In this document: in pieces, positions 16,061 through 24,517 of the stretch | How the letters are laid out: each line of letters starts with the position of its first letter | Numbering within the stretch: position 1 is the stretch's first letter | Assembly: GCF_018531495.1 (NCBI RefSeq) | Contig: NZ_JAHDTI010000027.1 | Location: forward strand, 17,597 to 81,596 | Direction of reading: 5' to 3' | Source: Nonomuraea sediminis | GTDB taxonomy: Bacteria; Actinomycetota; Actinomycetes; Streptosporangiales; Streptosporangiaceae | DNA length: 64,000 bases | Position numbers and translations under genes: made by a program | Notes under the pieces: model-generated | What the model saw: only the letters and a program-made list of their open reading frames with translations | Databases searched by the model: none | What the model was told of the DNA's origin: nothing

Positions 16061-18568
16061 GTGCCCGAGTCCGACGATGCGCTTCTTCCGCTTTCCGCTG
16101 TGCGGCCCGCTTCTGGGGAGCCGGTGGGGAAGGGGGCTCCGGTGCCCGCGGAGGAGCGTCCCGTGGCCAGGGTCGCGGTCGACAATCCGCTTCCGCACCT
16201 CGATCGGGCCTTCGACTACCTGGTGCCCGCCTCGATGGACGCGGCCGCGCAGCCGGGGGTGCGGGTCAGGGTGCGCTTCGCGGGGAAGCTCGTGGACGGG
16301 TTCCTGCTGGAGCGCGTCGAGGAGAGCGAGCACGCGGGGCGGCTGGCGGCGCTCGAGCGGGTGGTCTCGCCCGAGCGGGTCCTGACGCCGGAGATCGCCG
16401 CGCTCGTCCGCGCGGTGGCCGATCGCTACGCCGGCACGTTCGCCGACGTCCTACGGCTGGCCATCCCACCCCGCCACGCCAAAACCGAAGCCGAACCCAC
16501 CACCCCCATCCCGAACGCACCTCACGCCGCCGGGGTCGTAAGCACTGGCACCGAGGAGACCACGGGCACCGCCGGGCAGGGCTCGGGTGGTGTGGAGTTG
16601 GACGCCTCTGCTTCGGAGTCTGTGGGGCCCGTTGTGGTCCCTGGTGTGCCCGCTGGGGGCGTCGCCGGGGCGGGCAGTGTGGGCGCGGAGGAGACCGGGG
16701 ACAGCGCCGGGCAGATCGTGGACGCCGACGGGCCGGGGAGGGGCGCTGCGGGTCAGGTCGTGGACGTGGCTGGGCAAGGTCCGGGTGCTGTGGGGCAGGT
16801 CGTGGAGGCGGCTGGTCAGGGTGCGGGCGCTGTGGGGCAGGGCTCGGGCGCGGGTGGGCAGGGGGCAGGCGCTCGCGAGGCGGGGATGGGCAGTGGTTCT
16901 GGCGCCCCGGCTGGGGGGATTGGCGAGTCCTTGAGGGGGGGTGGTGTGGAGCGTGGGCCTGTGGGGGTGGCTTGGGGGGAGTATCCCAATGGGGGGTCGT
17001 TTTTGGAGGCGTTGGAGGAAGGGCGGCAGCCTCGGGCTGTGTGGTCGGCGTTGCCGGGGGCGCGCGGGTGGGCCAGGCCGGTGGCGGAGGCCGTGCGGGC
17101 CACGTTGGACGGTGGGCGGGGGGCCGTGGTCGTGGTGCCCGACGGGAAGGACGTGGCGCTGGCCGATGCCGAGTTCGCCCGGGTGCTGGGGCCGGGCAGG
17201 CATGTGGCGCTCACCGCCGATCTGGGACCCGCGGAGCGGTACCGGCGGTGGTTGCGGGTGCTCAGAGGGCAGGTCAGGGCCGTGGTCGGCACGCGGGCGG
17301 CCGCGTTCGCCCCGGTCGCGGAGCTCGGGCTGGCGGCCATCTGGGACGACGGTGACGACCTGCACGCCGAGCGGCTGGCCCCCTACCCGCACGCCCGCGA
17401 GGTGCTGGCGCTGCGGGCCCACCTGACCGGCGCCGGCATGCTCGTCGGCGGCTACGCCAGGACCGCGGAGGCCACCCAGCTCATCGCCTCCGGCTGGGCC
17501 AGGCCCCTGGTGGCCGCCAGGCAGGCGATCAGGGCCGCCGCGCCGCGCGTCAAGCCCGCGGGGGAGGACGCCGAGCTGGCCAAGGACCAGGCCGCCCGCG
17601 CCGCCCGGCTGCCCAGCATCGCCTGGCGGGCGCTGCGGCTCGGGCTCGAGAAGGGGCCGGTGCTCGTCCAGGTGCCGCGGCGCGGCTACCTGCCCGCGCT
17701 GGCCTGCCAGCACTGCCGCGCCCCCGCCCGCTGCATCCAGCCGCCGACCCGTACGGCGCAGCAGACGGGAGGCGCGCTGCGCCTGGAGGAAAACGCGGGG
17801 ATGTGCCACGGGCCGCTGGCGCTGCGGAGCGGGCACGCCGTGCCGTACTGCCGGTGGTGCGGCAGGATCGCGGCGTACTGGCGCTGCGAGAACTGCGGCA
17901 GCCCCAGGCTGCGGGCCGTGGTCGTGGGGGCCCGCCGTACGGCCGAGGAACTGGGCAGGGCATTCCCGTCGGTGAACGTCCGCACGTCGGGCCGCGACGG
18001 CGTGCTGGCCGCGGTGAGCGACGCCAAGGCGCTCGTGGTGGCCACGCCGGGGGCCGAGCCGGTGGCCGAGGGAGGCTACGCGGCGGCCGTACTGCTCGAC
18101 GGGTGGGCGCTGCTCGGCAGGGCCGACCTGCGCGCGGCCGAGGAGGCCGTGCGGCGCTGGATGAACGCGGCGGCCCTGCTCAGGCCGGCCGCCGAGCTGG
18201 TGGTGCTGGCCGATGCGACGCTCCCGGCGGTGCAGGCCCTGCTGCGCTGGGACCCGATCACCCACGCGGAACGCGAGCTGGCCGACCGCGCCGAGCTGGG
18301 GTTCCCGCCCGCCGTCAGAATGGCGACGCTGACCGGCGCCGCGAGCGCGGTCAGGCAGATGCTGGACGAGCTGCGCCTGCCCCCGGCAGCGCAGGTGCTC
18401 GGCCCGGTGCCCGTCGACGAGTCCGGCCAGGAACGTGCCATGATCCGCGTGGCGCGCGGCGGCGGGGCGGCGCTGGCGTCCGCACTCAAAGGGGCCACCG
18501 GGGTGCGTGCGGCCAGAAAGACGCCAGATGTCGTGAGGGTCAGTGTGGACCCTCTCGACCTGATTTAG
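16061..18568 (+). CDS. priA: PriA-like primosome protein lacking helicase motifs
   Basis: Homologue of the replication restart protein PriA. The N-terminal 3'BD domain (about 35-130: VDNPLPHLDRAFDYLVP and GVRVRVRFAGKLVDGF) and the zinc-binding region (CQHCRAPARC, then YCRWCGRIAAYWRCENCG around residues 545-615) are present. The Walker A motif is absent, and where the DEAH box would lie the sequence is IWDDGDDLHAE. Actinobacterial PriA proteins are generally described as probably lacking helicase activity, so this fits the family. Residues about 146-295 are a Gly/Ala/Gln/Val-rich low-complexity insertion with repeated AGQ units and poorer GC3 than the flanks. GTG at 16061 gives 835 residues, longer than usual because of the insertion. 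Confidence 0.93.
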   Translation: MPESDDALLPLSAVRPASGEPVGKGAPVPAEERPVARVAVDNPLPHLDRAFDYLVPASMDAAAQPGVRVRVRFAGKLVDGFLLERVEESEHAGRLAALERVVSPERVLTPEIAALVRAVADRYAGTFADVLRLAIPPRHAKTEAEPTTPIPNAPHAAGVVSTGTEETTGTAGQGSGGVELDASASESVGPVVVPGVPAGGVAGAGSVGAEETGDSAGQIVDADGPGRGAAGQVVDVAGQGPGAVGQVVEAAGQGAGAVGQGSGAGGQGAGAREAGMGSGSGAPAGGIGESLRGGGVERGPVGVAWGEYPNGGSFLEALEEGRQPRAVWSALPGARGWARPVAEAVRATLDGGRGAVVVVPDGKDVALADAEFARVLGPGRHVALTADLGPAERYRRWLRVLRGQVRAVVGTRAAAFAPVAELGLAAIWDDGDDLHAERLAPYPHAREVLALRAHLTGAGMLVGGYARTAEATQLIASGWARPLVAARQAIRAAAPRVKPAGEDAELAKDQAARAARLPSIAWRALRLGLEKGPVLVQVPRRGYLPALACQHCRAPARCIQPPTRTAQQTGGALRLEENAGMCHGPLALRSGHAVPYCRWCGRIAAYWRCENCGSPRLRAVVVGARRTAEELGRAFPSVNVRTSGRDGVLAAVSDAKALVVATPGAEPVAEGGYAAAVLLDGWALLGRADLRAAEEAVRRWMNAAALLRPAAELVVLADATLPAVQALLRWDPITHAERELADRAELGFPPAVRMATLTGAASAVRQMLDELRLPPAAQVLGPVPVDESGQERAMIRVARGGGAALASALKGATGVRAARKTPDVVRVSVDPLDLI

Positions 18569-18605
18569 ACGTTATCCCCGATTCGCTCATCTGGTGGTCA
18601 GCCGT

Positions 18606-18611
18606 TAGCGT
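18606..18611 (+). promoter_or_regulatory. probable -10 element, leaderless start at 18618
   Basis: TAGCGT ends 6 nt before the GTG start. No Shine-Dalgarno is present, which fits a leaderless message. Confidence 0.45.
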
Positions 18612-18617
18612 CTCCCT

Positions 18618-20096
18618 GTGTCGATCGAATGGGTGAACCGGGCCATCGACGACCTGCGCGCTTGGGGGAGGGCGCGGGACGTCGAGGTCGACGCGGACGA
18701 AGTCCGCCTGCTCTGCGACTACGCCAGCGACTACCTCAACGTCGACGAGCTGGGCGACTTCACTCCGGAGACCTTCGACGAGCTGCTGCTGTCCATCTAT
18801 CCGCGCAAGGTGATCGCGCCGCCGGAGAGCGCGCCCGAGACCGTCGCCGCGGCCCGCACCCTGGTCGATTTCCTGCAGGAGACCGGGAGCGTGGACGAGG
18901 CGACCGCGGCGGCGATGCGCGAGCGGCTGGCCGACATCGAGGTGCGGATGCCCGCCGCGCTGGCCGACGAGGCGAACTTCGGCATGGCCAAGAGCCTGTT
19001 CAGCTCCATCGGGCCGGAGTCGCTCGAGCAGTCGGTCGCCATCCCCTCGGGCGAGGTGCCCGACCTGGGCGAGGCGCCGTGCGACTGCCCCGGCTGCACG
19101 CCTTTGCCCGCCGTACGGCTGGCGCCGCGCGAGGAGCTGGTGGCGGCGCTCGGGATCGTTCCGCTCCTGGCGGAACCGGGGGCGCTCAGCGGCCTGCCCG
19201 AGGGCGGCGACCCGCTCGACAGGTGGGCCCGCACGGTGAGCTTCCTGGTCGAGCACGACACGGACGGCGCGATCACCGGCTCGCCGGAGCTGGACGACGA
19301 GCTCTACGACGTCCTCGACATGCTCTACCGGCTCCAGGTGCGCGTCCCCGTGTCGGTCGTCGGCGACTACCTGGACCAGCTGGCCGAGGACGAGGTGGAC
19401 GGCGAAGTCGTCGCCGGCAGGCTGGCCTGGTGCGGCCTGGTCGACCTCGACGAGGACACGGTCGGGCTGACCCCGCTGGGCGTGTGGGGCATGCGCGAGC
19501 ACTACCTGGCGCTCGGCCTGGAGGCGCCCGAGGCGGGCGACCTGGCCGAGGCCGACGCCACCGGGCTCATCGAGGGGCTGCTCGAGGGCGTGCCCACCGA
19601 GGTGGCCGAGGACGACATCGGCCGCTGGCTGGCCATTCGCGACCCCGGCGCGGCGGCGGCCGAGCTGCTGGCGGCCGCCTCTGGCGCGCCGGCCGTGGCG
19701 CGCGGCATCGCGATCACCATCGTCGACCGGCTCGGCTCCGAGGCGGAGGACCAGGTCCGCGCCGGCCTGGAGGACCAGGAGCTGCGCCCGCACGCCATCC
19801 ACTGGCTCACCGCCAGGGGCCTGCGCGCCCCGCAGCTGACCCAGGAGGAGCTGCTGTGGGTCAGCGTGGACATGCTCGCGCTGGCCATGCCGGGGGCCGA
19901 GGAGGACCCGGAGGTGTTCGCCGAGAACATATCCGCCTCCGGCCCGCCCGCCCACCTGATCGAGGAGATGTGGCGGGTCGACCATCCCGACGTGGTCGAG
20001 GTTCTCGAGCTGCTCGGACGCTCCGTTCCTGACGGTACGGTAGCCAAGGCGGCCCGCAAGGCGGCGTTCAAAGCACGCTCCCGTGCCATCGGATGA
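18618..20096 (+). CDS. uncharacterised protein, first of a tandem paralogous pair
   Basis: A 492-residue soluble protein that I cannot assign. The N-terminal ~130 residues are acidic and helical (EVRLLCDYASDYLNVDELGD in part). Near residue 154 there is a compact CDCPGC cluster that could bind a metal. The C-terminal ~250 residues look like helical repeats and align with the next gene: LTPLGVWGMREHYL, then DLAEADATGLIEGLLEG, and a closing KAARKAAFKARS. GTG at 18618 has no Shine-Dalgarno but a TAGCGT hexamer 6 nt upstream. The pair sits between priA and def. Codon use is native. No enzyme motif is visible. Confidence 0.85.
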   Translation: MSIEWVNRAIDDLRAWGRARDVEVDADEVRLLCDYASDYLNVDELGDFTPETFDELLLSIYPRKVIAPPESAPETVAAARTLVDFLQETGSVDEATAAAMRERLADIEVRMPAALADEANFGMAKSLFSSIGPESLEQSVAIPSGEVPDLGEAPCDCPGCTPLPAVRLAPREELVAALGIVPLLAEPGALSGLPEGGDPLDRWARTVSFLVEHDTDGAITGSPELDDELYDVLDMLYRLQVRVPVSVVGDYLDQLAEDEVDGEVVAGRLAWCGLVDLDEDTVGLTPLGVWGMREHYLALGLEAPEAGDLAEADATGLIEGLLEGVPTEVAEDDIGRWLAIRDPGAAAAELLAAASGAPAVARGIAITIVDRLGSEAEDQVRAGLEDQELRPHAIHWLTARGLRAPQLTQEELLWVSVDMLALAMPGAEEDPEVFAENISASGPPAHLIEEMWRVDHPDVVEVLELLGRSVPDGTVAKAARKAAFKARSRAIG

Positions 20097-20097
20097 G

Positions 20098-20103
20098 TAC
20101 ATT
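20098..20103 (+). promoter_or_regulatory. possible -10 element before the second paralogue
   Basis: TACATT ends 10 nt before the GTG at 20114; there is no Shine-Dalgarno. Confidence 0.3.
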
Positions 20104-20113
20104 CCTGTGACTG

Positions 20114-21490
20114 GTGTGCAGTAAGTTTTCGTGGGTGGCCAACAACGTCTTCGACCTCGCCGAGCTGCGCAAGCTGATCGATGAGCAGGCCGAGGTGCCC
20201 GTCCGGGTCCCGGTGGACCGGGAGGCGCTGACGTTCCCCCCCGTGCTCCTCGCCCCCGACGCCGAGCTGGCCCGCCAGGTGCCCGCGGTGCCCCTGGTGG
20301 CCGACGCGATCCGGCTCGCCACGTGGACCGGATCCCGCGCCGTGACGAGCGAGGGATTCCTGCCCGAGCCCGACGCCGCCGCGGCGGCCAAGGAGCTCGG
20401 CGTGATCCCGTCCCGGCTGCGCCTGGTCTGGATCGTCGCCGTCAACACCGGGCTGCTGCGCATCCAGCGCGGCACCGCCTCGCGCGGCCCGCTGTCCCCC
20501 CAGCTCACCGTCGAGGCCACGCTGGAGTTCTGGGACGGCGTCGTCATGGACGTGCTCGACCGCGCCGACACCGGCCTGACGGGCTCCGCCGTGGTCGACG
20601 GCCATCTTGCCGAGATGCTGGCCACGGTCTACTCGGTGCGTTCCGGTGTCGCCATCGCCAACCTGGCGCGCGGCCTGCTTCAGTCGCACGAGGTGGCCTG
20701 CAACCCGGGCCAGGCCACGATGCGCCGCCTGGCCGCCACGCTCCCCTCCGAGCTGCTCGAGGCGCTGTCCCTGCTGACGTACTGCGGCCTGGTCGCGCAG
20801 ACCGCCGCCGGCCGTACCGCGCTCACCCCGCTGGGTGTCTGGGCCGTCCGGCGCGACCTGCTGCGCGAGGGCCACGACGCGCCGACCGCGGCCGAGGTGG
20901 AGGTCTTCGCCGACCTGACCGCCGAGCAGCTGGTGGAGGAGCTGGTCAAGGGCACCGCCACGCAGAGCGCCGTCGCGGGCTGGCTGGAGCGCCGCCCGCC
21001 CGAGCAGGCAGCCGCCGACCTCATCCAGATCGCCGCTTCCGGTACGGCGGGCCAGCGCGGCGCCGTGGGCGCCGTCCTGGAGGAGCTGGGCCCCGAGGCG
21101 GAGTCACCCCTGCGCCAGGCGCTGGACCTGCCGCTGATGCGCCGCTACGCCGCCTCCTGGCTGCACATCCGCGACCTGCAGGCGCCCGCGCTCAGCCCCG
21201 ACGACCACACCTGGATCGCGGTCGACTCCCTGGCGGCGCTGCTGCACATGTCCGGCCAGGGCGCGGCCAGGATGGACCCGCACGAGCCCGGCGAGGACCT
21301 GATCAAGCTGGTGGCCGAGATGCCGGGCGTCGGCCACCCCGACACGATCGCCGTGCTCGACATGCTGGCCACCGCGCACGACGACGAGGCCGTGGTCAAG
21401 GCGGCGCGCAAGGCCGCGATGAAGGCCCGCTCGCTGGCCCACCTCGCGCCAGGCCCGGACGAGGCCCGGGGCTCCACTAAACTGAGGTGA
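20114..21490 (+). CDS. uncharacterised protein, second of a tandem paralogous pair
   Basis: 458 residues, unknown function, clearly related to the gene just upstream. Shared features are LTPLGVWAVRRDLL near residue 236, an EQLVEELVKG helix, a WL-(E/A)-(R/I)-R segment followed by A..LI..AA helices, and the tail KAARKAAMKARS at the end, all in the same order. It lacks the CDCPGC cluster and the acidic N-terminal domain of its neighbour. Its N-terminal third instead contains FPPVLLAPDAELARQVPAVPL. GTG at 20114 is the longest sensible start; a GTG at 20135 is also in frame. The def gene follows after 29 nt. Confidence 0.83.
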   Translation: MCSKFSWVANNVFDLAELRKLIDEQAEVPVRVPVDREALTFPPVLLAPDAELARQVPAVPLVADAIRLATWTGSRAVTSEGFLPEPDAAAAAKELGVIPSRLRLVWIVAVNTGLLRIQRGTASRGPLSPQLTVEATLEFWDGVVMDVLDRADTGLTGSAVVDGHLAEMLATVYSVRSGVAIANLARGLLQSHEVACNPGQATMRRLAATLPSELLEALSLLTYCGLVAQTAAGRTALTPLGVWAVRRDLLREGHDAPTAAEVEVFADLTAEQLVEELVKGTATQSAVAGWLERRPPEQAAADLIQIAASGTAGQRGAVGAVLEELGPEAESPLRQALDLPLMRRYAASWLHIRDLQAPALSPDDHTWIAVDSLAALLHMSGQGAARMDPHEPGEDLIKLVAEMPGVGHPDTIAVLDMLATAHDDEAVVKAARKAAMKARSLAHLAPGPDEARGSTKLR

Positions 21491-21519
21491 TCCCCATGCC
21501 CGTACGAACGGAGTGACCC

Positions 21520-22068
21520 TTGGCCATCCAGCCGATCCGGCTGTTCGGAGACCCGGTGCTGCGCACCCCGGCGGCCCCCGTCGTCGACTTCGACAAGGAG
21601 CTCCGCAAGCTGGTCAAAGACCTGACCGACACGATGATGGACGCGCCCGGCGCGGGCCTGGCGGCCCCGCAGATCGGCGTCGGCCTGCGCGTGTTCACCT
21701 ACTACGTCGACGACCAGCTCGGCCACGTGATCAACCCCGACCTCGACCTGTCCAGCGACCTGGACGAGGAGGGCGAGGAGGGCTGCCTGTCCTTCCCCGG
21801 CCTGTCGTTCCCCACGCCGCGCTCGATCGGGGCGGTGGCCAAGGGTTTCAACATGCACGGTGAGCCGGTCGTGCTCGAGGGCACCGACCTGATGGCGCGC
21901 TGCTTCCAGCACGAGACCGACCACCTCGACGGCATCCTGTTCATCGACCGGATGGATCCCAAGCAGCGCAAGCTGGCCATGAAGGCCATCCGCGAGGCGG
22001 AGTGGAGCGGCCTGGCCGCCCCCACCGTCAAGTACTCCCCGCACGTCACCGGCGGGAAGGCGCTCTAG
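21520..22068 (+). CDS. def: peptide deformylase
   Basis: Metalloenzyme that removes the formyl group from nascent proteins. All three family motifs are present in the 182 residues: GAGLAAPQIG (motif 1), EGCLSFPG with the metal-binding cysteine (motif 2) and HETDHLDG with the two metal-binding histidines and the catalytic glutamate (motif 3). TTG at 21520 has CGGAG 6-7 nt upstream. fmt starts 2 nt after the stop, which links formylation and deformylation genes in one unit. Confidence 0.97.
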   Translation: MAIQPIRLFGDPVLRTPAAPVVDFDKELRKLVKDLTDTMMDAPGAGLAAPQIGVGLRVFTYYVDDQLGHVINPDLDLSSDLDEEGEEGCLSFPGLSFPTPRSIGAVAKGFNMHGEPVVLEGTDLMARCFQHETDHLDGILFIDRMDPKQRKLAMKAIREAEWSGLAAPTVKYSPHVTGGKAL

Positions 22069-22070
22069 CC

Positions 22071-22997
22071 ATGCGCCTGGTCTTCGCGGGCACGCCCGAC
22101 ACCGCGCTGCCGTCGCTGCGCACGCTCATCGACTCGCCGCGCCACGACGTGGTCGCCGTCGTCACCCGCCCCGACGCGCAGTCGGGCCGCGGGCGCAAGG
22201 TCCACCCCTCGCCGGTCGCCGAGCTGGCCGAGGAGTCGGGCATCGAGATCCTGCGCCCGGCCAAGGTGGGCGATCTCGCGTTCCTCGACCGGCTGCGGGA
22301 GCTGGAGCCCGACGTCTGCCCGGTGGTGGCCTACGGCGCGTTGCTGCCGCAGTCGGCGCTCGACGTGCCGCGCGTGGGCTGGGTCAACCTGCACTTCTCG
22401 ATCCTGCCCGCCTGGCGCGGCGCCGCGCCCGTCCAGCACGCCATCCTGCACGGCGACGAGATCACCGGCGCGTCCACGTTCCAGATCGTCAAGGAGCTCG
22501 ACGCGGGCCCCGTCTACGGGGTCGTCACCGAGCAGATCAAGCCCGGCGACACCAGCGGCACGCTGCTCGAACGCCTGTCGGTGTCGGGCGCCGAGCTGCT
22601 CGCGGCCACGCTCGACGGCATCGAGGACGGCACGCTCGAGGCCCGGCCCCAGCCGGGCGACGGCGTCACCATCGCGCCCAAGATCACCGTGGAGGACGCC
22701 AGGGTCGACTGGAGCGCGCCCGCGATGCGCGTCGACCGCCTCGTGCGCGCCTGCACCCCCAACCCGGGCGCGTGGACCGAGTTCCGCGGTCAGCGGCTCA
22801 AGCTCGGCCCCGTACGGTCGGCCTCCGACGCGTCGCTGCGTCCGGGGCAGATCGCGGCCACCAAGACGTCCGTGCTCGTGGGCACCGCCACCGGGCCGGT
22901 CGAGCTGAGCGACGTGCAGCCGCAGGGCAAGCGGCTGATGAGCGCCGTGGAGTGGGCACGCGGGGTGCGCCCCGGCGACGAAGATCGGTTCGCGTGA
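22071..22997 (+). CDS. fmt: methionyl-tRNA formyltransferase
   Basis: Formylates initiator Met-tRNA. The N-terminal folate-binding domain begins MRLVFAGTPDTALPSL and carries the catalytic region NLHFSILPAWRGAAPVQ with Asn, His and, further on, Asp of the family. The C-terminal OB-like domain binds tRNA. At 308 residues it has the normal length. ATG at 22071 follows the def stop by 2 nt with GGGAAGG upstream. The stop overlaps the GTG of rsmB. Confidence 0.97.
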   Translation: MRLVFAGTPDTALPSLRTLIDSPRHDVVAVVTRPDAQSGRGRKVHPSPVAELAEESGIEILRPAKVGDLAFLDRLRELEPDVCPVVAYGALLPQSALDVPRVGWVNLHFSILPAWRGAAPVQHAILHGDEITGASTFQIVKELDAGPVYGVVTEQIKPGDTSGTLLERLSVSGAELLAATLDGIEDGTLEARPQPGDGVTIAPKITVEDARVDWSAPAMRVDRLVRACTPNPGAWTEFRGQRLKLGPVRSASDASLRPGQIAATKTSVLVGTATGPVELSDVQPQGKRLMSAVEWARGVRPGDEDRFA

Positions 22998-24481
22998 GCC
23001 AGGGACATGACGGCGTGAGCCGTACCGGCGACAGTGGTCGTGGCGCGGGCGAGAGGCGAGGCCGTTCCGGCGGTCAGGCCGGTGGCGGTGGCGGCCGTAC
23101 CGGCGGTCAGGGCGGTGGCGGTCGTTCCGGGCGGCCGGGGCCGCGGCGTGACGAGGCGCGGAACGCCGCCTACGACGTGGTCCGGGCCGTCGACGAGCGG
23201 GACGCCTTCGCCAACCTGCTGATGCCGCGGCTGCTGCGCGACCGGCGGCTGCGCGGGCGCGACGCGGCGCTGGCCACCGAGCTGGCCTACGGGACGCTGC
23301 GCGGGCTCGGCACATACGACGCGATCATCGAAGTCTGCACCGACCGGGCGCCCGACCCCGACGTGCGCGACGCGCTGCGGCTCGGCGCGCACCAGCTGCT
23401 GCGGATGCGCGTCCCGCCGCACGCCGCCGTCGGCACCACCGTCGACCTGGTACGGCTGCGCATCGGGCACGGAGCGGCCAAGTTCGTCAACGCCGTGCTG
23501 CGCAAGATCGCGGCCCGCTCGCTGGACGAGTGGATCCCGATCGTGGCGCCCAGCGACCCGACCGGCCGCCTCTCGATCGCCCACAGCCATCCGCGCTGGA
23601 TCGTGGACGCTTTCCGCGACGCGCTGGGCGGCGACGAGGAGGAGACCGCCGAGCTGCTCGACGCCGACAACACCCGCCCGCTGGTGACGCTGGTCGCCCG
23701 GCCTGGCCGCAGCACCGTCGAGGAGCTGGAGGACGCGGGCGCAGAACGGGGACGGTACTCGCCCTACGCCGCCTACCTGCCCGAGGGCGACCCCGGCCAG
23801 ATCAGGGCCGTGGCCGACTACCGGGCCGCGGTGCAGGACGAGGCCAGCCAGCTCGTCACGCTCGCGCTGGCCAGGGTCCCGATCAAGGGGTCGGGCGCGC
23901 CCTGGCTCGACATGTGCGCGGGCCCCGGCGGCAAGGCCGGGCTGCTGGACGCCATCGCCGCTTACGGCGACCCCGAACAGGGCTTCCCTGGCGGCGACCA
24001 GCTGCTCGCCTCCGACGTGCAGTACCACCGGGCGCGCCTGGTCTGGGAGACCACCCGCGAGGCCGTGGTGATCACCGCCGACGGCACCGAGCCCGCCTGG
24101 CGGCCGGGCACGTTCGAGCGGGTCATGCTCGACGCGCCCTGCACCGGGCTGGGGGCGCTGCGGCGCAGGCCCGAGGCGCGCTGGCGCAGGGATCCCGCGA
24201 GCGTGGCCGAGCTGGGCGTGCTGCAGCGCCGCCTGCTGGGCACCGCGCTGGACGCGCTGCGCCCCGGCGGGGTGGCGGCCTACGTCACGTGCTCGCCGCA
24301 CCTGGCGGAGACCCAGGTCGTGGTCGGCGACGCGCTGCGGCACCGGGGAGACGTGGAGCAACTGGACGCCCGCGAGTACCTGCCCGAGGTCGACGACCTC
24401 GGCGAGGGCCCGCACGCCCAGTTCTGGCCGCACAGGCACGGCACCGACGCCATGTTCCTCGCTCTCCTGCGCAAGCGCTAG
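22994..24481 (+). CDS. rsmB: 16S rRNA cytosine-967 C5-methyltransferase with RGG-like N-terminal tail
   Basis: Fmu/Sun-type methyltransferase for 16S rRNA. The NusB-like RNA-binding domain spans about residues 55-190, and the SAM-binding fold shows DMCAGPGGKAGLLDA. Both catalytic cysteines are visible, in DAPCTGLG and TCSPH. The first ~55 residues are an unusual Gly/Arg-rich tail (GGQAGGGGGRTGGQGGGGRS), perhaps for RNA contact. The GTG at 22994 overlaps the fmt stop by GTGA; a GTG at 23015 is an alternative. 495 residues in total. Confidence 0.94.
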   Translation: MSQGHDGVSRTGDSGRGAGERRGRSGGQAGGGGGRTGGQGGGGRSGRPGPRRDEARNAAYDVVRAVDERDAFANLLMPRLLRDRRLRGRDAALATELAYGTLRGLGTYDAIIEVCTDRAPDPDVRDALRLGAHQLLRMRVPPHAAVGTTVDLVRLRIGHGAAKFVNAVLRKIAARSLDEWIPIVAPSDPTGRLSIAHSHPRWIVDAFRDALGGDEEETAELLDADNTRPLVTLVARPGRSTVEELEDAGAERGRYSPYAAYLPEGDPGQIRAVADYRAAVQDEASQLVTLALARVPIKGSGAPWLDMCAGPGGKAGLLDAIAAYGDPEQGFPGGDQLLASDVQYHRARLVWETTREAVVITADGTEPAWRPGTFERVMLDAPCTGLGALRRRPEARWRRDPASVAELGVLQRRLLGTALDALRPGGVAAYVTCSPHLAETQVVVGDALRHRGDVEQLDAREYLPEVDDLGEGPHAQFWPHRHGTDAMFLALLRKR

Positions 24482-24517
24482 CTTGGTTGGCGGGCCCGGA
24501 TAGGGCACGATGGCCGG

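Noticed and set aside
18540..20102. 520-codon minus-strand frame opposite the first paralogue
   Set aside because: The plus frame has better codon bias, a promoter-like hexamer and a paralogue next door.
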